Shown: positions 1 through 10,605 of the stretch, one piece after another
Position numbering within the stretch: position 1 is the first letter of the stretch
How the letters are laid out: every line of letters begins with the position of its first letter
NCBI RefSeq assembly: GCF_000835495.1
Contig: NW_015622543.1
Location: 5,981,965-6,045,964, forward strand
Direction of reading: 5' to 3'
Length of the DNA stretch: 64,000 nt
Source of the DNA: Cladophialophora immunda
Taxonomy: Eukaryota > Ascomycota > Eurotiomycetes > Chaetothyriales > Herpotrichiellaceae
Made by a program: the position numbers and the translations under genes
Notes under the pieces: model-generated
The model's database searches: none
What the model saw: only the letters and a program-made list of their open reading frames with translations
Told to the model about the DNA's origin: nothing

Positions 1-506
1 GAGTCCTGCAAGATGTAGACAACCCTTGTCCAGTCAGTTTTGCTTGGATTCCTCCAGGCATGGTTGGTCCCACGTTGCACGCAGACATCGCCCCGTTGCA
101 GCAGTTGTCTTTCACCGGAATCGAGGATCAGCTCGATAGAGCCCTCGATCACAATTCCGTAGTCCAAACTCCTCGTCCGATGCATCATTGACTCAAACTC
201 GGGAGCGAAGTCGACAAATCTTAGGACCGTCCCGCTAGGGTTAACGATGCCCATCTTTCCAGAGTTGACCCTCTCGTCATGTTTCTTGATGTCGACGTCG
301 TTGTTCATCGAGACAGGAAACTCAGATGTGGTAAACACCTCGTGAAAGGTCATGCCCCCGCTGTCGATGGAGCGCCATTTTGCAGGTCGCTTTTCTTGAA
401 TGGTCGTATCCCCTGTGGAGGGTTTGTGGCCGGTGATGAATGCTGTCAATCCAGGGAGGTGTGTGGCCAATTGACCTTCGGTTGGAAGACGTGTCTGCGA
501 AGTCAT
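1..506 (-). CDS. Cupin-domain protein, partial at left edge
   Basis: The minus-strand frame opens with an ATG at 506 and runs off the left edge, giving about 168 residues with no stop or intron signal. The C-terminal part is a single cupin fold: a G-I-V-I-E-G-S-I-E-L strand followed by G-D-V-C-V-Q-R-G-T-N-H-A-W-R-N-P, matching the second cupin motif (G-D-x-x-x-x-P-x-x-x-H-x-W) of Cupin_2 proteins. Small cupins of this kind are common in fungal metabolic clusters, where they act as isomerases, dioxygenases or decarboxylases, or have no proven role. It is transcribed away from the extradiol dioxygenase across a shared 408-bp spacer, suggesting co-regulation. The substrate cannot be inferred, and the missing C-terminus cannot be judged. 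Confidence 0.82.
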   Translation of the reverse strand, partial: MTSQTRLPTEGQLATHLPGLTAFITGHKPSTGDTTIQEKRPAKWRSIDSGGMTFHEVFTTSEFPVSMNNDVDIKKHDERVNSGKMGIVNPSGTVLRFVDFAPEFESMMHRTRSLDYGIVIEGSIELILDSGERQLLQRGDVCVQRGTNHAWRNPSKTDWTRVVYILQD

Positions 507-914
507 TTTTGCTATCTTAGTCAAATACACAAGAATATAGGAGCGAGGAGCGCCTCACAGCTGCTTTTATTGTTTCCAAGACTCAATCTCATGGACCGGA
601 AGCGAAATTAGCGTTTGTATACCTCCACTGCGGCTTTCAGGGGCCCCTCGGAAGACGGCAACGTAACGATTGAACACCCTTTCCTAACAAACAGGGTTCT
701 CGGGACCCCATTCTTGGCGGTTTGGCTTCTCCATCATTTGCTCAAGCTGGAGTGCCAGATACAAAACGCCACTTGAATTTCCGGTGACCCAGGGCGGAAA
801 GGGTAATGATGTCGTCGTCAGCGGCCTAGATAATTGTTTTGTCTCGGTTTGACCTCACACTGACACAGAACCGTTCTTCTCTCCCAGTCCTTTTGCATGA
901 CCTGAAAGGCAACC
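507..914. promoter_or_regulatory. Divergent promoter region, cupin gene / LigB dioxygenase gene
   Basis: This 408-bp spacer lies between two ATGs pointing away from each other. Neither strand has a convincing coding frame, so it presumably carries both promoters. No clear TATA element was identified. Confidence 0.5.
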
Positions 915-1979
915 ATGGGTATTTTTTTTCCTAATAGTGAAGTATCTATTAAGCGGCTGCTAACAGCGTAGCAGGTATAACACCAGTGCACTTCTTTTCT
1001 CATGGCTCCACCCGCATGCTCGAGGCCGATACTGAATCTGGGGCGTATTGGGCAAAGTGCGGAAAAGAGGCTCTTGCACACAATGTCAAAGGAATCATCA
1101 TAATGGTATGTCCCTCCTTCACATGCTTTAGGTATTCACATCGCAAACTTCGCTCGCAGAGAATAGCACTGATATCCTCACCAGGGCGCTCACTGGGCCT
1201 GTCTTGGGGACAGGATCGAAGTGGCCACCAACCCAACACCAGGCAAGAGCTTCTGTCCCTTCTCCAGTCCGGCATTATACAAGGACTGGAAACCAAACCC
1301 GGACCTAGCTACAGCGGAGAGATGTATATCCATGCTCAAGGCAGAAGGCTTCTGCGCCGGACCCAACCCAAACTTCACATGGATTCACGACGTCTTCATG
1401 GTCCTCATCCGTATGTTCCCGGACGACACCAAGTGTCCGCCCGTGACTATAGTCTCTATGAACGCGCGCTATGACCCTTGGTACCATGTCAAGGTCGGCG
1501 CGACGCTACGCCCCCTCAGAAAGGAAGGATACTTGCTTATTGGCACAGGCGGTGCGGTTCATAATCTCTACCGCAACGCCTGGACGGACATGCTGCTGTA
1601 CAGAGAGTCGCTGGGCCAGGAGCGTCCCCCGGAAGCTTGGGCTCTCGAATTTAGACAAGCCACAGAGGATGTGGTCACCAGGAATCGAGGCCCAGCTCTG
1701 AGAAAGGCCATGGTCCGCCTTATGCAACACCCAGCGTACCGTGAGGCCCAGGCCACTGATGACCATTGGATGCCGGCGCTCTTCGCGGCTGGTGCAGCGG
1801 GCGACTTTGAGGACGAGGCGGAGTCTAATGTGCTGGCAGCCGAGACGTGGGAGCTCATCAACATGGCAAACTCGCAGTTCACGTTTGGCCAGTATAAGGA
1901 TGACATGGAGAAGACGTTTGCTGAGAGACAGGAAACTGACAAGTTGCCCCAACTTGGATTTGTTACCGCAGCTGCCTGA
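915..1979 (+). CDS. LigB/DODA-type extradiol ring-cleavage dioxygenase
   Basis: Model join(915..918, 975..1105, 1185..1979), 309 aa. It would cleave a catechol-type ring next to the two hydroxyls with a non-heme metal, as in the LigB / 4,5-DOPA-dioxygenase-like superfamily. Visible family signatures are F-F-S-H-G-S near residue 8, G-A-H-W at 46-49, a G-G-A-V-H-N motif with His171, and R-E-A-Q-A-T-D-D-H ending at His239. His11, His48, His171 and His239 are the candidate metal and catalytic residues. The first exon is only ATG+G; it is chosen because the ATG has a strong context (aaccATGG), the 56-bp intron has a good branch site (gctaac), and the joined N-terminus matches the family. The second intron is 79 bp. 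Length is normal for the family. It converges on the ALDH-like gene and shares a promoter region with the cupin gene. Confidence 0.9.
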
Positions 1980-2172
1980 TTTACACTGTATGTAGCGGAG
2001 ATAAATCCAAACCGTTTCGCATAACCTGATTCTAAACAGTTTGTGGCCGAGGCTAGATCCGAGGCCCAAAGGTGTCTTTTGTAGCCCAAAACATTACATT
2101 ATCCGTATTACAAATTCTGGTTTGCAGGTTTTCTTAAAGGCTATCTGCCATCTTGTAGATGATAGCGACCGC

Positions 2173-3874
2173 CTACCGCTCTCGGATAATCTTAAATGCC
2201 GCGAAGGCACCTCCAGCCACCACAGAGAAAATGACGATACCGAGCGTCATAAATGCCTGGTCAAAGAAACCAATGGCCCTTCCATCGTGCTGGTCAATGG
2301 TCGGTAGCGTCTGCTGTATTGTTGATCGACTCCAGGATGCTAGCTCCTTGGTCGATCTAGAGCGCATAGCATTATGGCTGAGAGTCGTCAAGTCCGAAAG
2401 GTGAGCCAGTCGTGGTCGGGGACAGCGAAACAATGTCGAGGGATACCGGGGGCTCAGGCTGGGTGCGATTGTCGGGTGTTTGGGGGCGAAAGGGCCGACT
2501 TTTACTGTCAGCACCACTGATCTCGGCGCAGAAATTCGAATGGAACTTACCTAGCAGCTCAGTGGGAATATGATTGATACAGGAAAGCCGTGCATCGATG
2601 AATCTCGTCACGTAGTTTGCTTCAATCGGTGCTGCAAAGACATAGTTCGCTTCCAAGGTGGTCCCGAAGCTGGTAACAAAGGATATTATATCAGCCAGTT
2701 CCAACCGATAATGTGTACTCGGCAGGCAATGCGAGAAGAATAGGATACATACCTGTTACAAAGGTCGATGGCATCATCCAAGCTTGTAATACGGGTGACG
2801 ATGATTGTTCGATTATCCGTCCGGCGTCCAACAAGGAGCTTTGTCCTATCATCCATAGCACGTTAGCGCTGAGCCTAACGTCCAAAATATGTTGTGCTTA
2901 CCTGTCCTTGACCTCAATTATGCTACCGTTTGAACTTGATATAATCATTCTTACGCCTTCGCTGTTCTCGAACTCCCTTAACATTTTCGTGTGACCATCC
3001 GGCTGTACTTTTGACAGATGTTGTGATCTTGAAGAAGTCTCGGTCGCCAACGACGAAGTAACTACCTGGACAAGGTGATAGAGGAAGTCATCGGCAACAA
3101 ACTCATTCACGAGAACAACGTCCGGTGCGTAGACAGAGCGGCCATTGAACAACATTTTGGACAGACCGATTGCTGTGGCTACCTCAGGAATTTTTGCAGT
3201 TCTATCCGCGACCGCCACAACCTTCGGTGACGCCGTCGCCTGTATGCCATCCGCCCGGGATAGTTCTTCGTCTCCGGACTGTGCCAAAACGTGACATTTT
3301 GCGAGGAAATCCTCTGACGGTCTTGCGCTGCTGATGGCGAAAATATCCGCATCTAGTGCTGAGGGTAGGATCTTGCGTAGCACACCAGAGACTTCGGTAA
3401 GTGTAAGAGGTAGCTGAATGTGTTCTGAGTCAGAGATGAGACTAGAATAACTTGCTGAAGATTTGTCCAGAACGAGAACTGACATACCTCGACAACTACA
3501 CAGTTCCCAGCTGCCAGCGCCGCAGTAAGAGCTGAGATGACGGAATAGAACAGGTTTTGCTTCGCAGGAATGACATACACAATACCAACGCTCGTCGTCG
3601 CCTCGAGGTTCTCTGATGCTCGTTGAGCTTTTAGGTCTTTTCCAAGATCGAGGGAAGCATAGTGCGTGCGCAATTCCGAAATGGCGAGCGTATACTCAAG
3701 ATTGGCGTCGACCTGGGTGATTTCACTGTCCGCCAGGATCGCATCCTCAATGGATTTCTCCGACGATCTCAATGCTGCGTGGAGAGAATGGAACAGTTTC
3801 TGACGAAGCCGAGTCGACTGGGCTCGGCCCTCGATGCTAGATATCTCTATACGAGAAAAAGAATCGCTTGCCAT
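2173..3874 (-). CDS. Fungal aldehyde-dehydrogenase-fold protein lacking catalytic Cys and Glu
   Basis: Model complement(join(2173..2504, 2551..2669, 2753..2845, 2902..3413, 3488..3874)), 480 aa. All four introns (46, 83, 56, 74 bp) keep phase. The body follows the ALDH fold: an A-A-G-N-C-V-V-V-E segment at the end of exon 1, then L-P-L-T-L-T-E, the A-L-D-A-D-I-F-A-I-S-S segment, and a late P-I-E-A-N-Y / I-N-H-I-P block. It looks like the membrane-tethered fungal ALDH group found in biosynthetic clusters (FUS7-like), because the C-terminus is one hydrophobic helix (M-T-L-G-I-V-I-F-S-V-V-A) followed by basic residues. Where active ALDHs have E-L-G-G-K and G-Q-x-C, this protein reads I-Q-A-T-A and G-R-S-V, so base and nucleophile appear absent. 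It may be non-catalytic or do other chemistry. An ATG 12 bp upstream (3886) is an equally possible start. Confidence 0.85.
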
Positions 3875-5031
3875 TTTGAATATCATTTTCAAAGGACATA
3901 GGTCGATTATGTCGAAGTCGCGCAATTGTGTGCTCGCTACAATGAAGTCTAAACAGGGACACGCCTGCTTCTGGTGAATAATGGGTTCGCATACATAATG
4001 AGTAAGTCTGGCAATTAGCTGCCGCTTGAGGTTCCGTGCCCTTGTTCCGAAAGGGGGTTCCGCAGCGGCGAGTGGGAGGATCGGCGAACATGGGGGCCCA
4101 AGGGCGCCCCGGAATGAGGATGGAGTGGATATCCCCCAAGCACGAACCACGCCAGAACGTAGATTTCCCCATTGACACCCGCTGGAGAGGTCGCCCAACC
4201 ATGGCGCCGCGGTCTCCTGGAGGCACTGTTTGACCTGGTGCAGATGGTGGACTTGACGACTGCTCCAATTGTTGCAGGTTCGTTGATTTCTTAGAAGAGA
4301 CACTGTGGTTGCTGTGCCTCTCGCTGCAAGCCTCAATTGGCTTACTCGTTCTTTCTTCCCCAGATCAATATGAGCAGTACGGAGACGACTGTAGAACCCA
4401 CTACGGTTCGTGAAACACTTCTTGCGTACGACATTCACCGAACTGGTAGCGACGAGACCTCGGAGCCCCCTACAGACCAGACACAAAATCAACTTATCGA
4501 AGAACCTGTCTCACAACCCAATTTGAATTGGCCATCAGACTGGCGAAGAGTGCCTCCATATCGGCTGTCAAGCCGCTCACATCGAGTCTCTGACCGCCCT
4601 GCGGGCCTAGATCGTGGCGAAGCTACAATGGTTATGATCATGTTCACAGGGGTTTGGACTTATGGGGTACACAAGAATCTTTCCCAGTCTTACCAGTCTA
4701 ACTGCGAGGGTGCGATCCCAATCAGGAAAGTAACTGATATATCAGTGATAATACAGAGCCTCAATCGATTATGGCGCGCGACTGTTGGGAAGTGGGATAA
4801 CAGTATCATGAGATACAAAATCGGGGGAGAGTGGTAGAAGGATGTGTTGTGCGAGAGGGGTGAATATTGACCATATCATGGGCTTCTCGGTATGACAGCG
4901 TACATCTGGAACGCTACACGTTTTCGGACTCGGGGCTGCAGAGGAGAGATTTTGGGGTGGCTCAATATAGGCTACAATTCTTATATCTTTTTTATGTCTT
5001 GCCAATAAAACTTATCAAGGTTGGTATCGGT
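3875..5031. other. Intergenic region upstream of the ALDH-like gene
   Basis: About 1.16 kb between the start of the ALDH-like gene and the stop of the hydrolase gene, both minus strand. The longest open frames (for example 4337-4837, plus strand) show no recognisable domain. It presumably contains the ALDH promoter; a GC-rich stretch around 4060-4210 is the most distinctive part. Confidence 0.45.
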
Positions 5032-6945
5032 TTAATCTGATGCTTGGCCAGCTGGAATCAAAGGCATCGACAACCAGTTCTCATACTCCTCCCCAAAGTG
5101 AACATGATTCACACCACCAAAAGTCGCATCATCCCGATCATCTTTTGAATTATGCTCAAACAAGCCTGCACCTTGAGTGTCGCCCGATGATATCTCTAGC
5201 ACCAGACGATCTCCAGGCGCCATAACCACGTTGGTCGGCCAGATCTCCACGTCCACAGGATAAACCTGTCCGGGGAGAAGCGGTGCACGATCAGTTGAGA
5301 GATATTCACGATGAGGGTGCCATGGCTTATGCCTCGGGCTTTTATCGTTGGTCTTTCGCAGACTGACTCGCAGCCAGCCTTTGGTTACAGGGACTGGATC
5401 TCCAACTGTACCTGTATATAGGATCTCTTTACCATGGGAATTCAAATGTCGGATTGTGATAAAGAGGTCGATATCGCTCGGCTTGCATGTCGAACCTTCA
5501 GCTGCAGTAACCGACACATTCAAATGTGCCACGGGATGGCCTGTGAACTCAGTCTCCTGGTTGAACGGCTCACTAGTAAACTGGATAAGATGTTGATTGT
5601 TGAGATCTCCCAAAGCCTTGTAGGACAGCCTACAAGCCTTCCCCGTGGGGGGAGACCCGATCAGACCTTGGCTAGGCGTCAAGTAGTAGTGCGTATACTG
5701 CGTTCCGGGGATTGGCCAGTCCTTTGCGTACCGAGTAGAATAAGCACTCTCGGCGGCAGCGTCATTGAAACCAACATCACCTGTTCTGGCCCTATACCCA
5801 ACCTTTGGTAGCTTGTCATCTGACCATCCCAGAGGGTCGTGTCCCTTGAGGAAGGCGTCCAAGAAACTTCGTTGCATGTCCACGTATTCCTTAGTATAGA
5901 ATGGAAGGTCGTGACGACCAGTGATAAATCGGAGGTACTTATGCTTTGACCCTGCATTTAGGAACCCTTCAACATTGCCTCGAAGGTGGAGGAGAATGCC
6001 GCCCCAGTTTCCGACAGAGAGCAAGGGCACCTCTATGTCCGACAGATTATAGTCTTTGCTCGCATAGTAGTCGTCATCGAGGAAATGGTTGTTAACATTA
6101 TCCACGTTCTGGTCATGGCAGTTGGCGCGAAGTTCGACCTCCTCCAAAGTACCTTCGATGGTATCTGGGCCCCATTTTCGTGCAGCTCTCCCGGGCCGCC
6201 CGTATTGGTTGACAATGACCTAAGTAGGAAAGATGGTCAGCGACGAAAGGCTCGCAGAAGGTCAAACACTCACTTGTCGGTTCCACCAGAAGTCAATGAA
6301 GGTGTTTGACAAGATGCCGCCGTGACGGCAGCGGTCGCGGTAATAGTCGCTCATTCCCTCCCAGGGCACTATACAGGCAAGGCCACGAGGCCGTCGCGCC
6401 GCAACTCGCCACTGGCTACCCGCGTAGTAGCTGATTCCGAGAAGACCAACCTTTCCGGAAGACCATGGCTGAGAGGCTGCCCATTCAATCACATCCGCGA
6501 AACACAGGCTCGTATCTCTGGACATCGTGTTGAGCACACCAGGTGACTGACCAAGACCAACCTCATCGGCTCGTACGATTGCATATTCGTGTCGAGTCCA
6601 ATATCCAGGATCAGGTGTCTCCCATGCTGAATGTGGTGAGTGGTGTTCTTCCGGAACCTCTGCAAACGATGCAGCGTGAAACCTAGTTTCGGCTGTGAGC
6701 AATCTAGAGCCCACTTTGTATGTACAGAAGATGGTGACTCACACCGAGTAGTGGACGTCCTTGCCATACGGTCCATATGTTACCAGAACAGGGAATTTTG
6801 TTCCTTCGGCCGCCTTTGGCCGGAATATATTGCATCGGACAATGCCACGCCCGCCGTTTAGCTGGACCGTAGCATTCTCTTCGTAGATGTAGTCAAAAGA
6901 GTTGGTGTCGATCTTGTGAAGATCATCTCGCAACTTGTTCGGCAT
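5032..6945 (-). CDS. X-Pro dipeptidyl-peptidase (S15)/CocE-NonD-like alpha/beta hydrolase
   Basis: Model complement(join(5032..6219, 6274..6682, 6743..6945)), 599 aa, with introns of 54 and 60 bp. The N-terminal catalytic domain holds V-T-Y-G-P-Y-G-K-D near the end of exon 1, D-E-V-G-L-G-Q-S-P, and the nucleophile elbow G-I-S-Y-Y-A-G with Ser152. A G-R-H-D-L segment is the likely site of the acid and G-G-V-N-H-V-H that of the histidine. The C-terminal half is the jelly-roll domain of this family. Members act as amidases or esterases (cocaine esterase, acyl-ester hydrolases, prolyl dipeptidases); in this cluster an ester, amide or ring-cleavage product is a more likely substrate than peptides, which is inference. 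Start: ATG with A at -3 (CCAAAAATG). No signal peptide is seen, so it is probably cytosolic. Confidence 0.9.
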
Positions 6946-7443
6946 TTTTGGTTTATTGCGAGTAGTGACTTGTGGCTTGCAGTTTGTCAGATTTATATAT
7001 GCAGTATGCAAAGCAACATTGACGGGCACATCAACTGTGTGCATGAATCGGTAGATCTTAAGCATCGAGAGCACGGGTAATATCGATCCAGCCGGGGGTT
7101 GCCAGAAGGAAAGCGATTGGGTATCTTTCAAGACTCCCATGGGCCGCGTCAGAGTCGGTACCCCAAACTGCCCCACATCATGTGGCTAGGACTGATGATG
7201 ATAGCAAAGCCGTCTTATTCACCAAGTACAGAGAATGTTGGCTGCTACCGGAAGCAGACAGTTCGCTGTAATTCCCGTCGGCTCCGGAATGGGTGGTTGC
7301 ATAGCCCCGAAAAAAAGTCATCCGCACAATACTTCGGACCTTGGAAGAGGTCTGTGACTGTTGTCCGAAACAGCTTCCGGTGTACAATCAGCGCTTTGAA
7401 ATAAAGGATCAAAGAAGCCATTGCTTTCTGCGATGCTCGAGCC
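6946..7443. promoter_or_regulatory. Intergenic region upstream of the hydrolase gene
   Basis: About 500 bp between the stop of the C2H2/Zn2Cys6 regulator gene and the start of the S15-like hydrolase gene, both minus strand. No coding frame is supported; it presumably holds the hydrolase promoter and the regulator 3' UTR. Confidence 0.45.
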
Positions 7444-10155
7444 TTATTTAATCTCATTCAAGACACGAGCCAGTAGCTGTGCAATGTGCACTTTGTGCAA
7501 GAACAAAATCCGTTCACCGCGAGCAATCAAAGCTTGAGCCGATACAGAAGATAGCCCGGGAGTCTCTTCAGTTGCCGCGCCGGTCCAAAGTACAAGTGTC
7601 GCATAGTACACCGCATATGGAACATGGGGTGCTTCGAATGGTAACCGCCGTGGTTCTGTGGTCGAGAATGCTGAACGTGACGAAGGCTGTTGCGAGTTTG
7701 CTGCCTCGGCCTTGTTCAATGAAGTCACGAATGCTCCTTCGATCGAGGAGAGCATATTTTCAGCATGCCATTGTGCGATCTCGTAATGCCTGCTCTGTGT
7801 CCATCCATAGATTTCTCGCGCAGCCAAGCTCTTCTTTGGATCCCGTGCTGTGGAATTAGGTGCAGAGTGGGCGAAGCTCTGTAAAATAGCGAGATTCGTG
7901 TGAAGCAAAATGTTCAGCATGTGATAGACAACAACGAGCGAGGGGTCTGGGACCTCATCGAGTGAGCGCAACCAGGAATCACAAGCTAGTTCCACAAAGT
8001 CGCTTTTGCCCAGAGTAAGACTTTCAATAACGACGTTATCGACGCCATAACTGTTCTGGCGGGGATATTTTGCATGCCACAGGAAAGTAAACAAGTATGA
8101 CAGCCTTGCAAGGCCAAATCTTTCGCATATTTCAGGCTCGCTTGCGTGACTACCGCGAACAAGCGCGGCAATCGAGTGCTGCAACTGGTGTATTTGACTC
8201 CCATGAGGAGGAGACTCGGCAAAGGAGTTAGGATGGTGCCATGGTAAGGATGGAGGGCATTGCATAATTATGACCCGGTAACATTCGAGTATGTATAAAG
8301 TTTCCAGAAGTCTTACAAATGGTTAGTACATATCCAACGTATTCCGTGGAGGTCGCGGAGTGCTCTCACCGGGCGCCATCGTCGTCCCTCTTGTCGTTCA
8401 TCTCAGATGTTCTACTAGCTTGACTATACTCCTGTACGGACTATTGGAATGTGTTAGTCTTGTCAGAAATCAACATGTTTGAGAACATACGTGTATCAGG
8501 TTTCCATGAAAGGCTTCCACAAACTCGTAGCTCCTTTTGTCACCGCTACAGAGGCCGTATAATTCGAGAAGGATAAACTTTTTCGTATCAGCCGATGTCC
8601 TGGTCCCTTATCTTAGACTTACCGTTTTCACTGTGACGAGTTTGTCCTCTAGGGTTGAGGAAAGCTCATCAAGGACATTCTTCATATTGAACTGAATAAG
8701 GTTTAGCTGTCTGTGCATTATCTAAGAAGGGAACCCACAGATGCAAGCAACAGCCTTCGGGCATCGTTGTACATTGACTTAGCAACTTCGGCACTACCAG
8801 GAACTGTGCAAAACAAGCCTCCGGTGGCTGCCATTGCAAGGGTGTACTCGGCGCGGCCCTTCCAATTGACGGCGGCGTCTTTGAAGAGAGAAAAGGTCTC
8901 GGGTATGTGCTTTTTGAAAATTTTGAGGAACACTTTAACAATGTCCTTGTTGTGGTCATTTAGATTTGGCGGAGCCGAGTACCACATCTTTCTTGCTTTG
9001 TTGAATGCCGGCGAAGGTGCTCTCGATTTGCGGTCGAAGTACTCTTGCATCACGGCGGTCAAGCTTTGCATCGACGATGGTAGTGCATGGTCCAAAAGGG
9101 GCGAACTTGAGTCAAAGAAGCCTTCATTCCATGTGAAGTCCGATCCGTCGAACCAGAATTGGGAATTCTGGACAGGTTAGCCTGCAACTCATGCCATTGG
9201 GAACACAAGGCCAAACCACTGAGGGCATTTGCCAGAACTCATTGACCCCGGTCGGATCCGGGAATGGGTAAAGAAGGCTTTCATGATGAATGGACATTTC
9301 TGGAACCTCGATATTCACGCTGTCAAAGGTAGGAATGGCCGGACCTCCTTGAAACGGTAGTGAAAGCGCACCTGAATCGGCGTTTTGTACAGATTCTATG
9401 CTGACACCGATTGCTGTCTCCAGTTCCATGCTGTCGTTCAGAGCAGTACCATTGCTCAGGTTTGACTGCGAAATCCTCATTGGGGACGAGTCCGGTGGTT
9501 CATCACCCGCCAAGCGGCTGTCAAATGCGTCGACTATCTGTTCTGGATAGGCTCTAGTAGAACCGTCGGTGTTTGATGATTGACTGGGTGCCCTGGAGGA
9601 GGTCGTTATCGCCTTATAATGGCAGATAGATGCGGTTGACTGACACGGAGCGCATGGTTCGTTCCCGTCACAGCGCATTTTCCGCTTGCGACAGCCATTG
9701 CAAGCAATACGGACACGTTTACGTGCTGAACCATCTTTGCCTGAATCCCCCATATCATAGTCCGAAGGTGCCGCGGGACACTTTTTGACATGGCTGGCTT
9801 TCACATCAGACCGTTGAAAAGACCTTCGACAATGTGGGCAAGTGAATGGTGTCTCCTTTGTATCTGGGATCAAGGGCACAAGTTAACATCGGGCAGACAC
9901 AAGAATAACATTCTTTGCGTACGAGTGCGGCGATGCCTGGCAAGGTGCTCTGACCTCGCAAAGCATCGAGAGCAGATGTCACACTGCCATTCCCGTCAGC
10001 TTTCCGTGTAACAATTCAAGAAGCATCAGCATGCGCGCGACAACGGAATGTCTATCGTCCAGCGCCCCGCACCCTTCAGCTACCATTTCAAGCTATATAC
10101 GCACCTTCTTGTCTTGTCGCGTGGCCCCTGGGGACATAATACTCATACCGGCCAT
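7444..10155 (-). CDS. C2H2 + Zn2Cys6 fungal-specific transcription factor
   Basis: Eight-exon model complement(join(7444..8311, 8370..8440, 8491..8577, 8623..8691, 8739..9167, 9217..9863, 9923..9983, 10105..10155)), 760 aa; every junction keeps frame. N-terminus: a C2H2 finger (C18, C21, H34, H38), a C2HC finger (C46, C49, H62, C66), then a Zn2Cys6 cluster C-x2-C-x6-C-x5-C-x2-C-x6-C at residues 92-118. The rest is the fungal-specific regulatory region (Y-N-D-A-R-R-L-L-L-A-S, L-L-E-T-L-Y-I-L-E-C-Y, V-V-Y-H-M-L-N-I-L-L-H). The dual zinc architecture is typical of local activators of fungal metabolic genes. The start chosen is the first of three in-frame ATGs (10155, 10146, 10137); the 121-bp first intron is the longest in the gene. 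It is nuclear and probably controls the cluster. The donor at the end of exon 3 is weak (GTTTGG), with an alternative 3 bp away. Confidence 0.87.
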
Positions 10156-10605
10156 AGCCAAAAGCTCGGCGCGCCTTTTTGAATTGGAATCGCTTGTAAG
10201 TAACGGGTGTGGAACCGGGGGAACTTGTAAAATCCGGGGTCTTCTCGAAGTTTTCACAGTGCGCCTCCACGGTTCAGCGCCAGGCGCGTTTAACCGGCAG
10301 GCAACGCACCTATGAACAAGAACTTGCAGTGAGGCAAAAGGGGAGACGAGGATGCATGGGTCAGCGCACAACCTCGGGCCAAGAGTGTTCAAAACAGCGT
10401 CGGAAAAACTCTATATTTGGCTAGGCCAAAGCTGAACTTGGCACGGATACAAAGGGCAGCATCTGACCTTGAATATAAAACCAAGAACGCGCGCCTGGCT
10501 AGTTCATTCACATGGTTGGCCACAACACCCCTTACTGGGAATGTCCCCAATCATCCCATCTCTAAATTTGGTAGATCTGTATTCTTCAGGAGATTCTTGC
10601 CCAAT
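10156..10605. promoter_or_regulatory. Divergent promoter between two regulator genes
   Basis: A 450-bp spacer between the ATGs of the zinc-finger regulator (minus) and the zinc-less regulator (plus), so it probably drives both. The minus strand stays open through most of it in the frame of exon 1, so a longer N-terminus for the zinc-finger gene cannot be excluded. Confidence 0.5.

Noticed and set aside
4337..4837. 166-codon plus-strand open frame between the ALDH-like and hydrolase genes
   Set aside because: No recognisable domain, no splice support and ordinary composition; treated as intergenic.
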